A stretch of 10,468 bases of DNA from an uncultured Actinomycetes bacterium. GTDB taxonomy: Bacteria > Actinomycetota > Thermoleophilia > Gaiellales > F1-60-MAGs149. Below the pieces are notes generated by a model. It was not told the origin of the DNA, ran no database searches, and was given only the letters and a program-made list of their open reading frames with translations. Both the position numbers and the translations under genes were made by a program. The stretch covers positions 1-10,468 of the forward strand of contig CAINDT010000121.1 in assembly GCA_903847495.1 (NCBI GenBank), read 5' to 3'. Below are positions 1-8,451 of the stretch, in pieces (the first letter of the stretch is position 1; every line of letters begins with the position of its first letter).

Positions 1-618
1 AACATCGACTGGGGCAGCCTAGCGCCGTGCGCGCCGGGGCAGATGCCATCGCCGACGGCGCCGTGTAAGTTCGAGATGCCCGACTGTGCCGAGGGGCAGA
101 TGCCGTCGCCGCAGTCTCCGTGCAAGCCCAAGCCGTGCCCGCCGGGCGTGCGTCCGTCGATGAAGGCGCCGTGCATTCCCGAGGGGCAGGATGGTGGCTT
201 CGAGGCACCGCCGACGTCCGGGATCACCAAGGAACTGAAGAACAAGTTCATGGTGATCAACATCAGCGTGCAGGGATCGGGTGAAGTCAACGGCTCCTTC
301 GACGTGACGTTCAAGAGCGTGGAGGAGGGCGTCAGCAAGGCCACCGCGGCCTTCCTCAACGAGCAGCTCGAGGGCGAGTCGTTCGTGATCCAGACGGATG
401 CGTCCACGCGGTGCTTCGCAGACACGAAGGATCCCGACAAGGTGCCGGATATGGTCTCCTGCAAGCAGCTCGACGACGCCGCCAACGACGCACCCGGTTC
501 GATCAAGGCGCAGTTCCGCGGCAAGGTCTCGTTCGATCAGGCGACCTTCTCGCCCGTCTTCAAGGCGCAGAAGATCATCTTCCTGAAGGGCGTCTTCAAC
601 GTCGCCAAGGTCAAGTAA
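1..618 (+). CDS. Unrecognised protein with Cys-Pro loop repeats (5' end outside window)
   Basis: The reading frame is open from the first base to the TAA at 616-618, giving 205 residues here. An ATG at 43 could start it, but codons before it encode the same repeat pattern, so the gene probably begins upstream. The N-terminal part holds three copies of a 13-residue motif, C-x2-G-x2-P-S-x3-P-C, at residues 10-22, 29-41 and 46-58, counted from base 1. Two copies share GQMPSP. After a Gly-rich joint near residue 65 comes a domain of about 135 residues with alternating hydrophobic residues that looks beta-rich and has two more cysteines. Paired cysteines flanking each Pro-rich loop would suit disulfides or metal binding, perhaps in an exported protein, but the signal region is not visible. 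I recognise no family. It converges on the decarboxylase gene, with a hairpin between them. Confidence 0.75.
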   Translation, partial: NIDWGSLAPCAPGQMPSPTAPCKFEMPDCAEGQMPSPQSPCKPKPCPPGVRPSMKAPCIPEGQDGGFEAPPTSGITKELKNKFMVINISVQGSGEVNGSFDVTFKSVEEGVSKATAAFLNEQLEGESFVIQTDASTRCFADTKDPDKVPDMVSCKQLDDAANDAPGSIKAQFRGKVSFDQATFSPVFKAQKIIFLKGVFNVAKVK

Positions 619-650
619 CGCCCGAGCGGGGTCGCGTCCCGCCTCACCGC

Positions 651-691
651 ACGACGAGGGCCTGCTCCAGCCGGAGCGGGTCCTCCGTCGT
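651..691. terminator. Hairpin between convergent genes, likely bidirectional terminator
   Basis: Bases 651-668 pair with 673-691 to give about 18 base pairs, including two G-T wobbles and a single bulge at C685, closed by the four-base loop AGCC. It lies in the 80-base gap between two convergent stop codons, as expected for a terminator serving both strands. There is no clear T-run on either side, so termination efficiency is uncertain. A smaller hairpin (624-630 with 638-645) sits just after the first gene's stop. Confidence 0.55.
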
Positions 692-698
692 TCTGGGC

Positions 699-2123
699 CT
701 ACTCTTTGACGACGAGGACCGTCTCGAGCATTGGGTCGCCGCAGTAGGCGATGCGCGTGCCGCTCTGCGCCTCTGCCTGCAGTGCCGCGAGCACATCGCC
801 ATTGATGCGCTCACCCGGTGCCAGCGCGGGTACGCCGGGCGGGTACGGCACAGCCGACTCCGCGGCGATTCGACCGATGGCCGCGGACGCCGACACGCGC
901 TCGTGGTCGGCGAAGAACGCATCGCGCGGCGTCATTGCCGTATCGGGGTCGAGGGTCCAGGCGATCGTGTGCACGAGCTTGCGCGGCTCGCCGCGGTGCT
1001 CCTCGATGGCGCGGATGATCTCCGTGGTCATGAAATCGACCGTCTCCGGCGTGTCACCGAGCGTGATGACGGGGCAAAACGTGTCGCGGTCGGCGAACTC
1101 GAGGTGGAGGCCACGTTGCTCGAGGACGTCGGCGACAACCTGCCCGTCTGCCCCGGTGCCGCTGAGCGTGAGCACGATCTTGGTGGGATCGTGCATAAAC
1201 AGGGCGGGGGAGCGGTCGGCGATCTCCATGCCAACGACGCCAAGGCCCGGTACCTGACGGAAGCGGGCTCGCGACTCCTCGGCCAGGCGGATGGCCTGGC
1301 CCAGAAGTTCCTCGCCACGCTCCTGCAGCAGGTCGCGCGCCAGGTCGATGCTGGCGAAGATCGCGCCCGACGGACTGGTCGTGTGCAGGCCCTCGAACGC
1401 GGCTTCGAGGCGCTCGAGGTCGATGCGCTCGCCTTGAGCCAGCACCATCGAGGACTGCGTGAACCCGGTGATGTGCTTGTGGATGCTCGTCACGAGGACA
1501 TCGGCGCCCGCCTGAATGGCGTGCGGCGGGAGGTCGGGATGGAACCCGAGATGCGCGCCCCAGGCGGCGTCCACGGTGAGCGGGATGCCGTGGGCGTGCG
1601 CGAGCTCGGCGTGCGCCGCGACGTCGGAGACGCCCCCGACGTAGCTGGGCTCGACGAGCATCACCGCCTTGGCATCGGGATGCTCCTTGAGCGCCTCGGC
1701 GACGCGACTGACGGGCATGCCGGCGGTCAGGCCCGTCTCCTCATCGATGTCGGGGCGAATCCAGACGGGCACGAGACCGGCGAGGACAATGCCGAAGAAC
1801 AGCGACTTGTGGATCGTGCGCGCCACGATCACCTTGTCGCCCGGCTTGCCCAGCGAGAGGCAGATCGCCTCATTGCCGTGCGACGAGCCCTGCACGGAGA
1901 AGCCGCACCAGTCGGCGCCCCAGAGCTCGCCGGCGATGCGCTCGGCCGTGGCGAGGCGCTTGGTCGAGACGCGACGATCCTCAACGCCCGTGTAGTGGGG
2001 CACGTCGAGCGCGAGCAAGTCGTCGCTCAGCTCCGGGTTGCGCTTGTGCCCGGGCACCGTGAACGGCGTGCCGGCATTGGCGAGGAAGTTCTTGTAGGCG
2101 TCGTACAGCGGGGTGTTGCTCAT
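699..2123 (-). CDS. PLP-dependent Orn/Lys/Arg decarboxylase family protein, short form
   Basis: The protein has 474 residues and is a fold-type I PLP enzyme of the Orn/Lys/Arg decarboxylase family, whose members remove the carboxyl group of basic amino acids to give polyamine precursors (putrescine, cadaverine or agmatine). Visible landmarks are the phosphate-binding stretch QGSSHGN (residues 78-84), the aspartate that pairs with the PLP ring nitrogen (D185 in VDAAWGAH), and the Schiff-base lysine K216 in TSIHKHITGFTQSS. The C-terminal domain carries the family motif PYPPGVP (427-433) followed by APGE. Length matches short single-chain members such as B. subtilis SpeA/YaaO, without the N-terminal wing domain of E. 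coli CadA or AdiA. The frame stays open far upstream, but MSNTPLYDAY is chosen as the start because GGAGGA sits eight bases before it. The substrate cannot be decided. No other polyamine gene is in view. Confidence 0.92.
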   Translation of the reverse strand: MSNTPLYDAYKNFLANAGTPFTVPGHKRNPELSDDLLALDVPHYTGVEDRRVSTKRLATAERIAGELWGADWCGFSVQGSSHGNEAICLSLGKPGDKVIVARTIHKSLFFGIVLAGLVPVWIRPDIDEETGLTAGMPVSRVAEALKEHPDAKAVMLVEPSYVGGVSDVAAHAELAHAHGIPLTVDAAWGAHLGFHPDLPPHAIQAGADVLVTSIHKHITGFTQSSMVLAQGERIDLERLEAAFEGLHTTSPSGAIFASIDLARDLLQERGEELLGQAIRLAEESRARFRQVPGLGVVGMEIADRSPALFMHDPTKIVLTLSGTGADGQVVADVLEQRGLHLEFADRDTFCPVITLGDTPETVDFMTTEIIRAIEEHRGEPRKLVHTIAWTLDPDTAMTPRDAFFADHERVSASAAIGRIAAESAVPYPPGVPALAPGERINGDVLAALQAEAQSGTRIAYCGDPMLETVLVVKE

Positions 2124-2131
2124 CGTGGCGG

Positions 2132-2137
2132 TCCTCC
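2132..2137 (-). promoter_or_regulatory. Shine-Dalgarno that fixes the decarboxylase start
   Basis: On the minus strand GGAGGA stands eight bases before the ATG at 2123. This is the best ribosome binding site among the metabolic genes here. It decides against longer versions of the protein, since the frame remains open upstream to about 2570, across the divergent dtd gene. Confidence 0.75.
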
Positions 2138-2145
2138 AGCGATCG

Positions 2146-2164
2146 GCCGTCGAACCGCGACGGC
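2146..2164. other. Perfect 7-bp inverted repeat in the decarboxylase/dtd gap
   Basis: GCCGTCG (2146-2152) and CGACGGC (2158-2164) form a perfect stem with a five-base loop, followed on the plus strand by GTCTTTTC. In the minus direction it would be a leader hairpin just before the decarboxylase Shine-Dalgarno. In the plus direction it resembles a weak terminator with a short T-run. The divergent gap 2124-2289 must also hold promoters for both genes, but I see no convincing -35/-10 pair in it. Confidence 0.3.
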
Positions 2165-2289
2165 GTCTTTTCGGATTACGGATGTGAGCCGCCCAGACCG
2201 CCGATTGCGCGGGCAGGGCTCCCGTGAACGTGCTGGGTGAGCGTAGCCCACCGACCGGCCGCACGGAGGCGATCTGCCACCCTCTGGGC

Positions 2290-2727
2290 ATGCGCCTCGT
2301 TCTGCAGCGGGTTTCCGAAGCCTCCGTCTCGATCGGTGGTGAGGTCGTCGGGGCGATCGGCCACGGACTCGTGGCGCTCGTGGGCATCGGCGAGGGCGAC
2401 GACGCCAAGACCGTGACGCGCGCGGCCGAGAAGACCGCGGAGATGCGGATCTTTCGCGATGAGGACGGTCGTTTCGACCGCTCCGTGGTCGATGTCGAAG
2501 GTTCCGTGCTGATCATCTCCCAGTTCACGCTGCTCGCCGATACACGTCGTGGCAACCGTCCGTCCTTCACGTGGGCGGCCGACCCGGCCGTGGCGGAGCC
2601 GCTCGTGAGCCTCTACATCGAGACGCTCAAGGGACTTGGCGTACCGGTGGCCGGCGGGCGCTTCGGTGCCGACATGCAGGTCGCGCTCGTCAACGACGGT
2701 CCGGTCACGATCGTCCACGACTCCTGA
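2290..2727 (+). CDS. dtd: D-aminoacyl-tRNA deacylase
   Basis: The 145-residue protein is DTD, which hydrolyses D-amino acids (and glycine mischarged on tRNA-Ala) from tRNA, a cytosolic proofreading step in translation. It has the family start MRLVLQRV, the SQFTL motif (residues 77-81) and the C-terminal GRFGADMQV...NDGPVT block (123-140), whose Gly-Pro pair forms the chiral-proofreading element in the DTD dimer. Length is standard. The ATG at 2290 is chosen because DTD proteins begin just before the VLQRV strand. An in-frame ATG at 2224 would add 22 residues that do not look like the family. No good Shine-Dalgarno precedes 2290; the GGAGG at 2265-2269 is about 20 bases away. It lies 123 bases upstream of rimP, with a promoter and terminator hairpin between, so it is probably its own transcript or partly read through. 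Confidence 0.95.
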   Translation: MRLVLQRVSEASVSIGGEVVGAIGHGLVALVGIGEGDDAKTVTRAAEKTAEMRIFRDEDGRFDRSVVDVEGSVLIISQFTLLADTRRGNRPSFTWAADPAVAEPLVSLYIETLKGLGVPVAGGRFGADMQVALVNDGPVTIVHDS

Positions 2728-2751
2728 GCGGCACCCGAACCCACTGACGTC

Positions 2752-2760
2752 TGGTAGCGT
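2752..2760 (+). promoter_or_regulatory. Extended -10 promoter of the rimP-nusA-infB operon
   Basis: TGGTAGCGT matches the extended -10 pattern TGnTAnnnT (hexamer TAGCGT at 2755-2760). No -35 resembling TTGACA is seen 16-18 bases upstream, which is tolerated in extended -10 promoters. The predicted start, six to eight bases downstream, falls at about 2767. That is exactly the first base of the hairpin at 2767-2789, which supports the call. Not verified experimentally. Confidence 0.5.
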
Positions 2761-2766
2761 TCGACA

Positions 2767-2789
2767 CGAGCGCGGAGGTGATGCGCTCG
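2767..2789 (+). promoter_or_regulatory. 5' leader hairpin with a Shine-Dalgarno loop
   Basis: CGAGCGC (2767-2773) and GCGCTCG (2783-2789) form a perfect 7-bp stem. The nine-base loop GGAGGTGAT (2774-2782) is the exact complement of AUCACCUCC at the 3' end of 16S rRNA. No start codon lies at the usual five to ten bases after it; the nearest ATG (2781) overlaps the element itself. Being at the predicted extreme 5' end of the transcript and upstream of a terminator, it looks like a regulatory leader and not the rimP ribosome binding site, which is a separate G-run at 2840-2846. Confidence 0.5.
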
Positions 2790-2792
2790 GCC

Positions 2793-2821
2793 GAGACGGG
2801 CCAAGAGCCCGTCTTTTTTTT
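2793..2821 (+). terminator. Intrinsic terminator in the rimP leader (candidate attenuator)
   Basis: GACGGGC (2795-2801) pairs perfectly with GCCCGTC (2807-2813) around the loop CAAGA, can be extended by an A-T and a G-T pair, and is followed by a run of eight T (2814-2821). This is the clearest Rho-independent terminator in the window. It lies only 29 bases before the rimP ATG and downstream of the candidate promoter, so it either ends dtd transcripts, attenuates the rimP operon, or both. In B. subtilis a leader terminator in the orthologous operon is known to mediate NusA autoregulation. Confidence 0.75.
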
Positions 2822-2850
2822 GGGAAAACGCAGACGAAAGGGGGTGCCAG

Positions 2851-3290
2851 ATGAGCGCAGCAGCGGATCCTCGTGAGCAAGTCGTGCAGCTGATCGGCGA
2901 GGCGCGCCCGGAGATCTACGTGTGGGACGTCACGGCAGACCCCGGCCACGGGCAGCTTCGCGTGATGATCGATCGCGAGGGTGGCGTCGACCTGGGGGTC
3001 TGCGAGGACATCTCCAAGGTGCTGCTGCCCCTCCGCGAGGAGTGGGCGCTCGAGGTCTCGTCGCCCGGTCTTGATCGCGCCCTCACACGTCCCGAGCACT
3101 ACGCGCGCATGGTCGGCCGCGAGGCCTCCTTCGTCATGCGCGTCCCGGTCGACGGCCAGACGTCCTTCGAGGGCGTGCTCGTAGCCGCCGGTCACGAATC
3201 CGTCACGGTCGAAACCGGCAGCGGGCGCCTCGAGGTGCCCTACGCCGACGTCAAGAAGTCAACCCTCATGTGGAAGCTGGTGAAGTCACG

Positions 3291-3294
<4 letters not shown>
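2851..3294 (+). CDS. rimP: Ribosome maturation factor RimP
   Basis: RimP (147 residues) binds the small subunit and assists late 30S assembly. The diagnostic motif is present: LEVSSPGLDRALTRPEHY at residues 67-84, linking the N-terminal domain (about 8-75) to an SH3-like C-terminal domain (about 80-145) that ends LEVPYADVKKSTLMWKL. The N-terminal domain contains the usual LRVMIDREGGVDL strand-turn (36-48), but the loop before LEVSSPG is shorter than in most members. The start ATG at 2851 has a G-rich ribosome binding site (2840-2846). The gene ends in ATGA, where its stop overlaps the nusA start, so the two are translationally coupled, the usual arrangement in this operon. A terminator-like hairpin sits immediately upstream. 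Confidence 0.95.
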
Positions 3295-4835
<1,541 letters not shown>

Positions 4836-4850
4836 CGCGCCAGCGCCCGG

Positions 4851-4872
4851 GCCCGAGCGCACGTGCTCGGGC
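4851..4872 (+). other. Strong hairpin 16 bases after the nusA stop
   Basis: GCCCGAGC (4851-4858) pairs perfectly with GCTCGGGC (4865-4872) around a six-base loop. It covers the codons for the first conserved YlxR residues (PERTCSGC). At this distance after a stop codon it could affect termination, reading-frame maintenance or ylxR initiation. In such GC-rich DNA an 8-bp stem can also arise by codon constraint. Confidence 0.45.
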
Positions 4873-5104
4873 TGCGGGCGGCGTCGACCGCAGAGCAGCC
4901 TCGTACGGCTCTCGGTCGACGTCGCCGGCGCGCTCGTGATCGGCCGTGGGGCGGGGCGGGGAACCTATCTGTGCCCGTCAGCGGACTGCGTGGACGCTGC
5001 GGTGCGCTCGCGTGCCATTCCACGGCGTCTGCGCTCGTCCGCCGAGATCCCGGAAGGCCTTGCGGCGCTTGTGATTGCGGCGCTGCCGGGGGGCTGAAAT
5101 CCGC

Positions 5105-5130
5105 ATGGCTGATAGGATCCTCGGCTGATG
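5105..5130 (+). promoter_or_regulatory. Seven-codon mini-ORF and extended -10 element at the infB start
   Basis: An ATG at 5105 opens a seven-codon frame (MADRILG) whose TGA (5126-5128) shares its last base with the infB ATG at 5128 (TGATG), an arrangement typical of termination-reinitiation. A run of six G (5088-5093) precedes it at a plausible ribosome-binding distance. The same bases contain TGATAGGAT (5110-5118), a perfect extended -10 pattern whose start would fall near 5125, giving an almost leaderless infB transcript. The only other ribosome binding candidate for infB is AGGA at 5114-5117. Both readings are inference. Confidence 0.35.
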
Positions 5131-7464
5131 GCTAAACGACGAATCGTTGAAATCGCGCGCGAGCGCGGGCTCGATCCCAATGAGGTTGCCCGCGTCCTCT
5201 TCGAGGCCGGCGTGCCGATTCAGCGGGATATGGTCGATGAGGTCGCCGCCGCGCGTGCGCTGGCAGGCTCCAAGCCGAAGAAGCCGCCGGCGAAGAAGAA
5301 GCCCGCCGCTGCCGCAAAGAAGCCCGCCACCTCGGCTAAGGGCGCTGCTGCGGAGGCCAAGCCGGTCGATCCGGCGGCCGCGCACCCCAACGCGATCAAG
5401 CCCGAGCCCGTCGAGCCGCCCAAGAAGAAGGAAGAGGCCGCTCCCGCTGCTGCAGCCGGTGAGCGCCCCGCCCGCGATTCCCGTCCGCCTCGCCCGACCT
5501 CGGGTGGCAGTCGCTTCGCACCGCCGCCGCCTCCGGGCGGTGCTCCCGCCGGCCGTGCGCGTCCGCAGCGTGGTGTGCCGCAGGGCAAGAAGCGTCGTGT
5601 CGTCATCGATTCGCAGGCCGCCCGCGGTCCGCGCGAACGCCCGCAGCGCGGTGGTCGCGGAGGTGGCGATCGCGAGGTGCGCGAGGAGAAGCCGGTCGTC
5701 CGCCCGACGGGTCCGGTCACGGTTCCCAGCGGCGTCACCGTCAAGGAGTACGCGGAGAAGCTCGGCGTCTCCACGGCTGAGATCATCAAGACGATGATGG
5801 GTCTCGGCGAGTTCGTGACGATCACGCAGTCGCTCACCGATGAGGCGATCGAGATCATCGCCGCCGAGTTCGAGCGCCCCGTCACCATTCAAAGCGCGGA
5901 GGAGGAACTCGACGACATCGTCATCGAGGACGATCCGGCCACGCTCAAGCCGCGCGCTCCCGTCATCACCGTCATGGGTCACGTCGACCACGGCAAGACC
6001 ACGCTGCTCGACGCGATCCGCGAGACCAGCGTCGTCGCGGGCGAGGCCGGTGGCATCACCCAGCACATCGGTGCCTACCAGGTCGACGTCGGCGATCGTC
6101 AGGTCACGTTCCTCGACACGCCGGGCCACGAGGCGTTCACCGCCCTCCGTGCCCGTGGCGCCAAGCTGACCGACGTGGCCGTGCTCGTCGTCGCCGCTGA
6201 CGACAGCGTGATGCCCCAGACGCTCGAGGCGATCGACCATGCGAAGGCGGCCGAGGTGCCGATCGTCGTGGCCGTCAACAAGATCGACAAGCCCGGCGCG
6301 AACCCGCAGAAGACGCGCCAGGATCTCGTCACGCACGGCCTGCAGCCCGAGGACTGGGGCGGCGACACCGTGTTCGTCGACGTCTCCGCGAAGGAGAAGA
6401 CCGGTCTGGACAGCCTGCTCGAGATGCTGCTGCTTCAGGCCGACGTCCTCGAGCTCAAGGCCAACCCCGACGCGCCGGCCTCCGGCCCGATCGTGGAGTC
6501 CCGTCTCGATGTCGGCCGCGGTCCGGTCGCGACCATGCTCGTCCAGCGCGGCACCCTCAAGCAGGGCGATGCCGTCGTGGCCGGCGATGCCTGGGGCAAG
6601 GTCCGCGTCATGCTCGACGAGCACGGCGTCAAGCTCGATTCTGCTGGTCCGGCCGAGCCCGTCGAGATCGTCGGCTTCGACAAGCCGCCGCCGGCCGGCG
6701 AGGTCTGCCGCGTCGTCGATTCCGAGCGCGATGCGCGCCATCTTGCACAGAAGCGCGCTGCGCGCCTGCGTGCCGAGGAGCTCTCGCGCCGCAGCCAGAA
6801 GTCGATCTCGCTCGAGGATCTGTTCAAGCAGGTCTCCGACGGCAAGGTCCGCGACCTCAACCTGGTTATCAAGGGCGACGTGCAGGGCTCCGTCGAGGCT
6901 GCGGTCTCCGAGCTCGACAAGATCAAGAGCGAGGAAGTCGCCGTTCGCGTCATCCACACGGGCGTCGGCGGTATCACGGAGTCCGACATCATGCTGGCCG
7001 CTGCCTCGAAGGCGATCGTCGTCGGCTTCAACGTCCGTCCGAATGCAGAGGCGAAGGGCCTTGCCGAGCGCGAGGGCGTCGACATCCGCACCTACAAGGT
7101 CATCTACAAGCTGACCGAGGACATCGAGGCCGCGCTCGTCGGCATGCTCACGCCGGACATCGTCGAGGAGATCACCGGCACCGCCGAGGTGCGCCAGCTC
7201 TTCAAGGCGTCGAAGATCGGCACGATCGCGGGCTGCATGGTCACCAGCGGCATCATCACGCGCGGCTCCAACGCCCGTGTCATCCGCGACGGCGTGATCA
7301 CCTGGGACGGCGAGATCGACTCGATCCGCCACCTCAAGGACGAGGTCAAGGAAATCAAGGAGGGCTTCGAGTGCGGCATCGTCCTCAAGGGCTTCTCCGA
7401 CCTCGAAGAGGGCGACGTCCTCGAGGGCTACGTCTCCAAGTCCGTCGAGCGCACGGAGCTCTAG
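5128..7464 (+). CDS. infB: Translation initiation factor IF-2
   Basis: IF2 (778 residues) is the GTPase that places initiator fMet-tRNA on the 30S subunit and promotes 50S joining. It begins with an IF2_N-type helical module (1-45), then a long low-complexity linker (about 46-195) that is Lys/Ala/Pro-rich and then Arg/Gly-rich. A second IF2_N-like module follows (about 197-255). The G domain starts near 275, with G1 GHVDHGKTT (284-292), G2 GGITQH (309-314), G3 DTPGH (330-334), G4 NKID (384-387) and G5 VSAK (419-422). Domain II (about 450-540), the domain III region (about 560-655) and the C-terminal fMet-tRNA-binding barrel (about 656-775) complete a standard layout. All GTPase residues are intact. 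It follows ylxR by 30 bases. The usual downstream neighbours rbfA and truB are absent. Confidence 0.98.
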   Translation: MAKRRIVEIARERGLDPNEVARVLFEAGVPIQRDMVDEVAAARALAGSKPKKPPAKKKPAAAAKKPATSAKGAAAEAKPVDPAAAHPNAIKPEPVEPPKKKEEAAPAAAAGERPARDSRPPRPTSGGSRFAPPPPPGGAPAGRARPQRGVPQGKKRRVVIDSQAARGPRERPQRGGRGGGDREVREEKPVVRPTGPVTVPSGVTVKEYAEKLGVSTAEIIKTMMGLGEFVTITQSLTDEAIEIIAAEFERPVTIQSAEEELDDIVIEDDPATLKPRAPVITVMGHVDHGKTTLLDAIRETSVVAGEAGGITQHIGAYQVDVGDRQVTFLDTPGHEAFTALRARGAKLTDVAVLVVAADDSVMPQTLEAIDHAKAAEVPIVVAVNKIDKPGANPQKTRQDLVTHGLQPEDWGGDTVFVDVSAKEKTGLDSLLEMLLLQADVLELKANPDAPASGPIVESRLDVGRGPVATMLVQRGTLKQGDAVVAGDAWGKVRVMLDEHGVKLDSAGPAEPVEIVGFDKPPPAGEVCRVVDSERDARHLAQKRAARLRAEELSRRSQKSISLEDLFKQVSDGKVRDLNLVIKGDVQGSVEAAVSELDKIKSEEVAVRVIHTGVGGITESDIMLAAASKAIVVGFNVRPNAEAKGLAEREGVDIRTYKVIYKLTEDIEAALVGMLTPDIVEEITGTAEVRQLFKASKIGTIAGCMVTSGIITRGSNARVIRDGVITWDGEIDSIRHLKDEVKEIKEGFECGIVLKGFSDLEEGDVLEGYVSKSVERTEL

Positions 7465-7473
7465 GCCCGGCAC

Positions 7474-8436
7474 ATGGCGCGGGAGTTCGAGCTCGCAGAT
7501 CTCGGCGGGGGTGCGCATCGCATCACCATGCCGCTGCCGTGGGCGCTCGACCACACGCACTGCTACGCACTCGAGGCGCCCGAGGGCTGGACGATCATTG
7601 ATACGGGCCTCGGCACGCCCGGCACGGTGCGCCGCTGGACCGAGGCGCTGGAGTTGCTCGGCAACCCGTCGATCCACCGCATCGTCGTCACGCATTACCA
7701 CCCGGATCACATCGGCTGCGGCGGCCTGCTCGCCGACCTTGTCGAGCCGAACGAGATCGTGCAAGGGCGTCTCGACGCTGCGCTGTCCAAGAACGCCTGG
7801 GTCGATATGGATATCGAGGGCGTCTACGACCACATGTTCGGCAACGGCATGTCGGCGGAGATGGCGCGCGAGGCAGCCGATGACGAGGGCGGCTCGCCCG
7901 TCACGATCCCCGAGCCGACGCACCTCGTCGACGAGGGCGACCTCGTCCGTGTCGGCGACGAGGACTTCCGCATCCTGCACCTGCCCGGCCATGCCGACGG
8001 CCACATCGCGCTGCACGGCCTGACGACCGACCGCATGTTCGGCGGCGACGTGATCCTCGCGACGATCAGCCCGAACGTCGGCCGCTGGGAAGACACGGAC
8101 TTCGATCCGCTGGGCCGCTACTTCGAGACGCTCGAGCGCCTCGCCGAGCTCTCGCCCACGATCGTGCACGGTGGCCACCGCCAGCCGATTGAAGACGTCG
8201 CCGGCCGTGCCCGTGAGATCCGCGCTATGCACGACGAGCGTCTGCTGATCGCCCATGGTGCGCTGCAGAACGGTGCCGTCTCTGCGATGGACGTCGCCAG
8301 CGTGATCTGGCCGAACGGCCACGGCATGCACGAGCGCCGGTTCGCGCTGGTCGAGGCGCTCGCGCACCTCGAGCGCCTCGTCGCCGATGGCCGTGCCACG
8401 GTCTCGGACGACGGCTACCGCTTCGCGGCTGCGTAG
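7474..8436 (+). CDS. Metallo-beta-lactamase-fold hydrolase with C-terminal winged-helix-like domain
   Basis: The 320-residue protein has the full binuclear metal set of the MBL fold: HYHPDH at 74-79 (H74, H76, D78, H79), H173 in LPGHADGH, D192 in FGGDVI and H235 in VHGGH. An N-terminal strand pair with IIDTGLG (41-47) is also typical. The last 75 residues (about 245-320: helices, then AHLERLVADGRATVSDDGYRFAA) look like the winged-helix tail of LACTB2-like members. Some relatives are endoribonucleases and others hydrolyse thioesters or lactones, so the substrate is unknown. The ATG at 7474 is nine bases after the infB stop without a clear ribosome binding site, so it may be co-transcribed and coupled with infB. 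A role in RNA metabolism would fit the operon but is a guess. Confidence 0.9.
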   Translation: MAREFELADLGGGAHRITMPLPWALDHTHCYALEAPEGWTIIDTGLGTPGTVRRWTEALELLGNPSIHRIVVTHYHPDHIGCGGLLADLVEPNEIVQGRLDAALSKNAWVDMDIEGVYDHMFGNGMSAEMAREAADDEGGSPVTIPEPTHLVDEGDLVRVGDEDFRILHLPGHADGHIALHGLTTDRMFGGDVILATISPNVGRWEDTDFDPLGRYFETLERLAELSPTIVHGGHRQPIEDVAGRAREIRAMHDERLLIAHGALQNGAVSAMDVASVIWPNGHGMHERRFALVEALAHLERLVADGRATVSDDGYRFAAA

Positions 8437-8451
8437 ACGCCGGGAGGGCCC

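Noticed and set aside
411..2240. Plus-strand open frame of 609 codons
   Set aside because: It begins inside the Cys-Pro repeat gene and runs antisense through the decarboxylase. The protein is Arg/Gly/Asp-biased with no motif, while the opposite strand encodes an intact PLP enzyme. It is a GC-rich shadow.
2224..2289. Longer dtd start at ATG 2224
   Set aside because: The added 22 residues do not resemble DTD, whose members start at MR-V-QRV, and no ribosome binding site supports 2224.
2728..2850. Initiator tRNA gene before rimP, as in E. coli
   Set aside because: The 123-base gap has two short hairpins but no cloverleaf, no T-loop GTTC-type sequence in place and no CCA end.
4978..8367. Minus-strand open frame of 1129 codons
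   Set aside because: It is the exact antisense of infB and the hydrolase, rich in Asp/Leu/Arg/Val as expected from complemented GC-rich codons, with no recognisable domain.
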